Assembly: GCA_050288165.1 (NCBI GenBank)
Contig: JBNKDG010000013.1
Location: forward strand, 1-62,266
Length of the DNA stretch: 62,266 bases
Direction of reading: 5' to 3'
Source of the DNA: JAPHTQ01 sp050288165
Lineage (GTDB): Bacteria > Pseudomonadota > Gammaproteobacteria > Thiohalomonadales > Thiohalomonadaceae
In this document: piece by piece, positions 58,495 through 62,266 of the stretch
How positions within the stretch are numbered: position 1 is the first letter of the stretch
Layout of the letters: every line of letters starts with the position of its first letter
Notes under the pieces: model-generated
The model's input: the letters and a program-made list of their open reading frames with translations, nothing else
The model's database searches: none
What the model was told of the DNA's origin: nothing
Position numbers and translations under genes: made by a program

Positions 58495-59641
58495 AGAGCG
58501 CCTCTATCTCTTGTATGCTGGTCTTGCGAGGGTTGGTGACCAAACAGGGATCATGATAGGCATTGGCGGCAAGTTGGTGGATATCCGCTGTGGTGATGCC
58601 CTGTGCACCAAGGGTTTTGGTGATGCCTGCATCGGTGCGTAATTTGACCAGTGCTGAAATCAACAATTGTTTTCTTTCCTCTGCGGCAAGACCAGTAAGC
58701 TCAAGTCCCATAGCCTGTGCAATGCGGTCATAACGTTCGGATGCGGAGGAATAGTTAAAATCGATGACGTACTCCAATAATGTGGCATTGCACATACCGT
58801 GAGCCAGACCGGAAAGACCACCCAGACTATGTGCCATGGCGTGCACCAGTCCAAGGCTTGCATTGGAGAAAGCCAAACCGGCGAGCAGGCTGCCCTCCAT
58901 CATGTTATTACGGTAAGTCATATCCAGAGGATGCTGAGTGGCTGGAACAAGGTTATTGAACAGCAAGGGAATGGCCGCCAGGGCGTTAATATCGGTTATC
59001 GGCGAACTGGCGTTGGAAACATAGGCCTCAATGGCGTGCACCAATGCATCCATGCCAGTAGCCGCCGTCAGTTCCGCTGACAAGGTAGTGGTTGTCTCCG
59101 GATCGATCAGCGCTACATCGGGGACCACCATCTTACTGATGATCGCAATCTTAACCTTACGTGTGGTGTCATTGATGATGGCAAACTGGGATACATCGGC
59201 AGAGGTGCCTGCGGTAGTAGGGATGCAGATCAGAGGCGGCCCCGGCATTTCCACCTCGTCCACGCCCTCAAAGGTGAGAACATCTTTCTCGTTGGCGAAG
59301 GCGATACCAATACCCTTGGCACAATCCATCGGACTTCCACCGCCCACCGCAATGATGATGTCGCAGTCGTTATCGCGGAAGAACTGGACGCCAGCGGATA
59401 CCTCATAATTTTTTGGGTTAGGCGTAACATCCTTGAATACCACCCAGGATATCTCTGCATCCTTGAGGGAATCGAGAACATGGCCCAACCACTCCGTCTC
59501 GGCCACGCCATGGTCGGTGACGACCAGTGCTTTTCTGGCGCCAAAATTCCGGGCATAGCGACCAACCAGGGCCAGGGCACCATCACCATAAACAAATTCT
59601 GGCACGACGAATTTTCGCAGTTCCGGTGTGTCTGGAGGCAT
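58478..59641 (-). CDS. Iron-containing alcohol dehydrogenase
   Basis: A 387-residue group III dehydrogenase oxidising alcohols or reducing aldehydes with NAD(P). The nucleotide-binding GGGSPMDCAKGIG (about residues 95-107) is followed by metal-ligand regions DPETTTTLSAELTAATGMDALVHAIEA and HAMAHSLGGLSGLAHGMCNATLL (His ligands). The start is set at ATG 59641 (MPPDTPELRKF) with AAGGA six bases upstream; the longer frame to 59698 is leader. It is coupled by overlap with the HD-GYP gene. Confidence 0.94.
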   Translation of the reverse strand: MPPDTPELRKFVVPEFVYGDGALALVGRYARNFGARKALVVTDHGVAETEWLGHVLDSLKDAEISWVVFKDVTPNPKNYEVSAGVQFFRDNDCDIIIAVGGGSPMDCAKGIGIAFANEKDVLTFEGVDEVEMPGPPLICIPTTAGTSADVSQFAIINDTTRKVKIAIISKMVVPDVALIDPETTTTLSAELTAATGMDALVHAIEAYVSNASSPITDINALAAIPLLFNNLVPATQHPLDMTYRNNMMEGSLLAGLAFSNASLGLVHAMAHSLGGLSGLAHGMCNATLLEYVIDFNYSSASERYDRIAQAMGLELTGLAAEERKQLLISALVKLRTDAGITKTLGAQGITTADIHQLAANAYHDPCLVTNPRKTSIQEIEALYEKAL

Positions 59642-59749
59642 GCTGACATCCTTACTTGAATAGTGGAAATATCCCTGTGAGGGTGTTGCTATCCTCACAC
59701 TGCCAAGAGGCAGTCCTCACATTGTAGACAAGTCATGCTTTTGTGCGAT

Positions 59750-59783
59750 AAAGCCTGTCAGGAGGGACCCTAGCAGGCTTTTT
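59750..59783 (+). terminator. Terminator-like stem-loop beside remnant copy A
   Basis: AAAGCCTG (59750-59757) and CAGGCTTT (59774-59781) with a 16-base loop, followed by T residues. It resembles the terminator at 61522-61552 in sequence (AAAGCCTG...CAGG, then T-run and ATTACA) and adjoins the same kind of gene end, so it seems to be a diverged copy. Confidence 0.65.
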
Positions 59784-59796
59784 GATTACAGCAATG

Positions 59797-59884
59797 GCGA
59801 GTGAGGCGGTGCACCTCTTCCCACAGCTTCTCATTGGCCTTATGGGTCTCTTGAATTCTAACCCCAAGCAGCACCAAAAACTCT
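59797..59884 (-). pseudogene. Remnant A of the small-protein family (3' end only)
   Basis: On the minus strand the frame reads VEFLVLGVRIQETHKANEKL then WEEVHRLTR, closely matching the C-terminus of the intact protein at 61559-61885 (QEAQQANEKLWEEVHRLTRQ). It lacks a start and the final QLGDNETRH. It begins at the stop codon of the DUF4386 gene, so it is probably not translated. A diverged copy of the family terminator lies just beyond. Confidence 0.75.
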
Positions 59885-60503
59885 ACGGCAGGCTATTTCT
59901 TTTCACCATAAGCCAGATACTGAGTGAAAGTTCTGCAATAGCCATGGTCAACATGATAATGATATTAAGTGCTTCAGGCAGATGGAGATCGACAAAAAAT
60001 ACGACATAGGTGAACGATGCCAGTATTAGCAAAATACCAAGGCCTTTCGGCATATATCCTGATTTGAAGACCGCATAACCAAGGACAAGGATATGCAACG
60101 CAAAAAAGATGTATCCCAGTTCCTGTATGGCCGCGTAACCGTAAACATCGACTATTTGCAGTGCCAGGGCAATCAAACCGCTGATGACAACCCAGGCATA
60201 TAGCAGTCTGAGAGCACCGGTGAGCAACGCCAGTTTTCCATTGGCCGGTTTAAGCACCACATAAAGTGCGAAGCCAATAATCGAATCAAGTAAAAGGACG
60301 AGTAGATAACCAACAATAGCAATTCCCAACAACCGCCCATCAGCCTCTATGTCTCTGGCTAAAGCCGCGGTATCGCCGGGCACGACAAAATTGGCTAAAA
60401 GAAAATCGTCAACCAGGGAAACGATGACAACTGAGGTGATGAACGCAATCCCGACAACGATTGCTGCTCTGCTGGTCGACAAATTAGCGACTAGATATCT
60501 CAT
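59883..60503 (-). CDS. DUF4386 membrane protein
   Basis: A 206-residue protein with six or so TM helices: a first segment near residues 13-32, then after a soluble loop (VPGDTAALARDIEADGRLLGIA) five more. This order matches DUF4386 proteins. Function unknown. It is bracketed on both sides by 3'-end remnants of the small-protein family, suggesting it arrived as an accessory unit. Confidence 0.8.
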   Translation of the reverse strand: MRYLVANLSTSRAAIVVGIAFITSVVIVSLVDDFLLANFVVPGDTAALARDIEADGRLLGIAIVGYLLVLLLDSIIGFALYVVLKPANGKLALLTGALRLLYAWVVISGLIALALQIVDVYGYAAIQELGYIFFALHILVLGYAVFKSGYMPKGLGILLILASFTYVVFFVDLHLPEALNIIIMLTMAIAELSLSIWLMVKRNSLP

Positions 60504-60549
60504 TTAACCCCCTCTTGGATTGAGTAGATGGCAAATGATGACGCACTGA

Positions 60550-60606
60550 AATTCGGGCCAGAGACAATTATCACTGATTGTTGAGTAGTTGTCTCTGGCC
60601 CGAATT
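60550..60606. repeat. Long perfect inverted repeat
   Basis: AATTCGGGCCAGAGACAA (60550-60567) and TTGTCTCTGGCCCGAATT (60589-60606) match over 18 bp with a 21-base loop. On the minus strand it sits seven bases after the stop of remnant B and upstream of the DUF4386 gene. It may terminate the former gene or mark an insertion boundary. The loop has no T-run directly after the stem. Confidence 0.85.
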
Positions 60607-60612
60607 ACTTCA

Positions 60613-60696
60613 TCAGTGGCGAGTTGCGTTGTCGCCGAGCTGGCGGGTGAGGCGGTGTACCTCTTCCCACAGTTTCTCGTTGGCCTTCTGCGCATC
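60613..60696 (-). pseudogene. Remnant B of the small-protein family (3' end only)
   Basis: A 27-codon minus-strand segment reads DAQKANEKLWEEVHRLTRQL then GDNATRH and TGA (60615-60613). It is nearly identical to the last 27 residues of the intact gene at 61559-61885, which ends QLGDNETRH. Homology stops at the toxin promoter, so the 5' part is missing. It carries the same CATCAGTGGCGAG 3' flank as the intact gene. Confidence 0.8.
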
Positions 60697-60726
60697 AAAA
60701 TCTCCGTTTCTAATCAGTATTTGTAG

Positions 60727-60767
60727 TTGACATATATTCCATATCAGTTATATTCCGGATATGGAAT
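60727..60767 (+). promoter_or_regulatory. Toxin-antitoxin promoter and operator
   Basis: TTGACA (60727-60732) and TATATT (60749-60754), 16 bp apart, form a strong sigma-70 promoter. An inverted repeat ATTCCATATC (60736-60745) and GATATGGAAT (60758-60767) overlaps the -10 and the toxin start codon, a natural site for antitoxin autorepression. Transcription would begin at or next to the ATG at 60761. Confidence 0.78.
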
Positions 60768-61129
60768 GGGAAGTCGAGTACACGGATGAGTTCGGCGAGT
60801 GGTGGGAAAGCCTCTCTGAAGCAGAGCAGGAGGATGTTGCCGCGACGGTTGAATTGCTGGAGGAGAAAGGCCCTCAGCTTCCCCACCCCTATAGTTCTGG
60901 AATCAATGGCTCCAGACATCCGCATATGCGAGAGCTTCGAATCCAGCATGCAGGAAGGCCCTACAGGGTGCTTTATGCCTTCGACCCACGCCGAATGGCT
61001 ATCCTGCTGATTGGTGGAGACAAGACCGGTAATAACCGTTGGTACGACGAGCATGTCCCGTTGGCGGATCGGCTCTACGATGAACACCTGGCAGTATTAG
61101 AGAGAGAAGCTTACTCTCGGAAAAAATAG
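60761..61129 (+). CDS. HigB/RelE-superfamily (Gp49-like) toxin
   Basis: A 122-residue toxin of the phage Gp49-like/HigB2 type. It starts MEWEVEYTDEFGEWWESLSE and carries HMRELRIQHAGRPYRVLYAFDPRRMAILLIGGDKTGNNRWYDEHVPLADRLYDEHL, with the basic residues typical of ribosome-dependent mRNA nucleases. No Shine-Dalgarno is visible and the promoter predicts a leaderless transcript. The antitoxin gene follows 18 bp downstream. Confidence 0.92.
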   Translation: MEWEVEYTDEFGEWWESLSEAEQEDVAATVELLEEKGPQLPHPYSSGINGSRHPHMRELRIQHAGRPYRVLYAFDPRRMAILLIGGDKTGNNRWYDEHVPLADRLYDEHLAVLEREAYSRKK

Positions 61130-61147
61130 CGATAGCGGAGACGAGGC

Positions 61148-61483
61148 ATGGCTAAAAAATTCAGAGATCTGCGTAAAGCGATGAGCCCCGGGGCCCAGGC
61201 GCGCTCACGTGCGAAGGCCAAGGCAATGAAGGCGACCTTGCCCCTCGCCGAGCTTCGTCAAGCCCGCCTTTTCTCTCAGGAACAGCTTGCCGCAGAGCTT
61301 GAGGTCAAACAGCCCGCCGTGGCCAAAATAGAGAAAAAGACGGATATGTATATTTCCACACTGCGCCGCTTTATCGAGGCAATGGGTGGGCAGTTAGAGA
61401 TTCGTGCTCATTTTCCCGATGGCGATGTCACCATCAACCAGTTCGAAGAGCTGGAGAACGATAAACAAAAGAACGTTAGTTAG
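61148..61483 (+). CDS. XRE-family HigA-like antitoxin
   Basis: A 111-residue protein. A basic N-terminus (MAKKFRDLRKAMSPGAQARSRAKAKAM) is followed by an HTH (LAELRQARLFSQEQLAAELEVKQPAVAKIEKKTDMYISTLRRFIEAMGG, residues 34-84). It neutralises the HigB-like toxin and should bind the inverted repeat at the operon start. The toxin-first order is typical of higBA. Confidence 0.93.
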   Translation: MAKKFRDLRKAMSPGAQARSRAKAKAMKATLPLAELRQARLFSQEQLAAELEVKQPAVAKIEKKTDMYISTLRRFIEAMGGQLEIRAHFPDGDVTINQFEELENDKQKNVS

Positions 61484-61521
61484 CAGATCGCCAACAGTTG
61501 GCGATAGAGAAAATGACAAAG

Positions 61522-61552
61522 CCTGCCGGGAATACTCCCGGCAGGTTTTTTT
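61522..61552 (+). terminator. Terminator after the antitoxin gene
   Basis: CCTGCCGGGA (61522-61531) and TCCCGGCAGG (61536-61545) form a perfect 10-bp stem followed by seven T residues, 39 bases past the antitoxin stop. It also ends the convergent small-protein gene on the other side. Confidence 0.93.
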
Positions 61553-61558
61553 ATTACA

Positions 61559-61885
61559 TCAGTGGCGAGTTTCGTTATCACCAAGCTGGCGGGTGAGGCG
61601 GTGTACTTCCTCCCATAGCTTCTCGTTGGCCTGCTGTGCTTCCTGAATCAGATCCTGAAGCAGCATGGCGGTGATCCGGGTGGCGTGCTCCGGTGGGTTC
61701 TCCGCGGTTTGCATGAGGTAGCTCAGGGCATCGGCGCGGACGAGGCGATCGGTGATGCGGTCGTGCAGTTCGAGTAGCTGGCGGCTCAGCTTGCCGTAGT
61801 CGTCCTTATCTTCGCGGACTTGCCAGCGAGAAGGGTCGCGGTCGGTGGATTGGGGATAGGTGATGTTGGTATTTGCCTGTGACAT
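61559..61885 (-). CDS. Small coiled-coil protein of an unassigned, locally duplicated family (intact copy)
   Basis: A 108-residue protein from ATG 61885 behind GAGGAG. The N-terminus MSQANTNITYPQSTDRDPSRW is polar; residues about 35-80 (LLELHDRITDRLVRADALSYLM; ITAMLLQDLIQEAQQANEKL) are helical, and the C-terminus WEEVHRLTRQLGDNETRH is amphipathic. No known domain is recognised. Homologues occur at 61961-62266 (full-length paralogue) and as 3' remnants at 60613-60696 and 59797-59884. Function unknown. Confidence 0.75.
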   Translation of the reverse strand: MSQANTNITYPQSTDRDPSRWQVREDKDDYGKLSRQLLELHDRITDRLVRADALSYLMQTAENPPEHATRITAMLLQDLIQEAQQANEKLWEEVHRLTRQLGDNETRH

Positions 61886-61960
61886 GGCATTCTCCTCGTC
61901 GAATATGGGGGCGTCAGGCCGTTTCCGGCCTGACTGCTTGTTAGCGGGGGTAACGGATGA

Positions 61961-62266
61961 CTATTCACCTCTCCTCTCTCGCTGTATGTAACCCCACATT
62001 CTTTCACTGGTGGTTTGGGCCTGCTCGATGTGTTCTTCGAGGATGGCAACCGTATGCTGGATGACATCGTCTGCCGGACTGTCAGCGGTTTTCAGCAGGT
62101 GGGTCAGGGCTTTGGCCCGGTCGAGCCGGTCAATGATACGGTTGTGCATATCGGAGAGGGAGGTGGTTCGGACGTTGCTCTTGTCGTCTTTGCCGTAGTC
62201 GTCGCCGTCTTCGCGGACCTGCCAGGCGGCAGTGCGGTCGGTGGATTGGGGATAGATGATATTGGT
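61961..62266 (-). CDS. Paralogous small coiled-coil protein (partial, runs off the window)
   Basis: At least 101 residues, open at the right edge. The visible N-terminal part TNIIYPQSTDRTAAWQVRED matches TNITYPQSTDRDPSRWQVRED of the neighbouring intact protein. Then GDDYGK and a helical RIIDRLDRAKALTHLLKTAD follow. The C-terminus differs: EEHIEQAQTTSERMWGYIQR then ERRGE, without the LTRQLGD motif. It is on the same strand, 75 bp upstream of the intact copy, so the pair probably arose by tandem duplication. Confidence 0.75.
   Translation of the reverse strand, partial: TNIIYPQSTDRTAAWQVREDGDDYGKDDKSNVRTTSLSDMHNRIIDRLDRAKALTHLLKTADSPADDVIQHTVAILEEHIEQAQTTSERMWGYIQRERRGE

Overview
The window looks like a chromosomal segment of a gammaproteobacterium. 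The housekeeping proteins (Mg-type HemB, AroE, GorA, UbiD, ExoIII, SrkA, OMPLA) are of gammaproteobacterial type. The complete oxygen-tolerant uptake hydrogenase plus H2-sensor locus suggests a facultative H2 oxidiser, perhaps a Chromatiales-like sulfur/hydrogen chemolithotroph. The genus cannot be fixed from what I can see.

Layout. (1) 1-2150 is an accessory edge. It holds the right end of an IS3-like element, a decayed REP-associated Y1 transposase, a heptanucleotide repeat, and a short integron gene-cassette cluster: three small genes, two convincing attC sites and a truncated third, with no integrase in the window. (2) 2167-35328 is mostly ordinary chromosome: a TetR-controlled RND efflux pump, GNAT and Crp-like genes, a twin-DTG aspartic protease lipoprotein, a DUF2157/GDYXXLXY pair, hemB, a PhoU-like/PiT phosphate uptake pair, aroE, an RRM protein, gamma-carbonic anhydrase, gorA, a SulP transporter, srkA, xthA, pldA, ubiD, beta-carbonic anhydrase, an HPt plus receiver-EAL pair with a structured leader, a PhoX-like phosphatase behind a four-repeat Pho-box array, then tag, cupin, VOC, EVE, TfoX-N and WYL genes. 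(3) 35325-56186 is a co-directional, mostly overlapping hydrogenase locus on the minus strand, in transcription order hupS-L-E-C | hupD-F-G-H-I-J-J2-K-hypA-B-C-D-E-hupR-T-U-V-hypF. (4) 56497-62266 is accessory again: a methyltransferase, a PAS-HD-GYP protein overlapping an iron alcohol dehydrogenase, a DUF4386 membrane protein, a HigBA-like toxin-antitoxin pair, and a small-protein family present as one full copy, one partial copy at the window edge and two 3'-end remnants.

How the hydrogenase locus works. HupS carries the five proximal-cluster cysteines of oxygen-tolerant group 1d enzymes (C60, C62, C63, C158, C163). HupL has the cleavable C-terminal tail removed by HupD, and HupC is the cytochrome b electron acceptor. 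HupE probably supplies nickel. HupF/G/H/I/J/K and HypA-F mature the enzyme. HupUV is a hydrogen sensor whose large subunit ends at the final Cys/His motif with no tail. It signals through the kinase HupT to the NtrC-type regulator HupR, which keeps the sigma-54 contact motif GAFTGA. Two exact sigma-54 promoter matches lie upstream of hupS and upstream of hupD, and a strong terminator after hupC separates the two transcription units.

Most unusual features: a 180-bp palindromic element inserted in frame in hypC, the integrase-less integron cluster, two tandem HybE-family chaperones, the Pho-box array, an unassigned structured leader before the c-di-GMP output genes, and repeated 3'-gene-end copies that bound accessory genes at the right edge.
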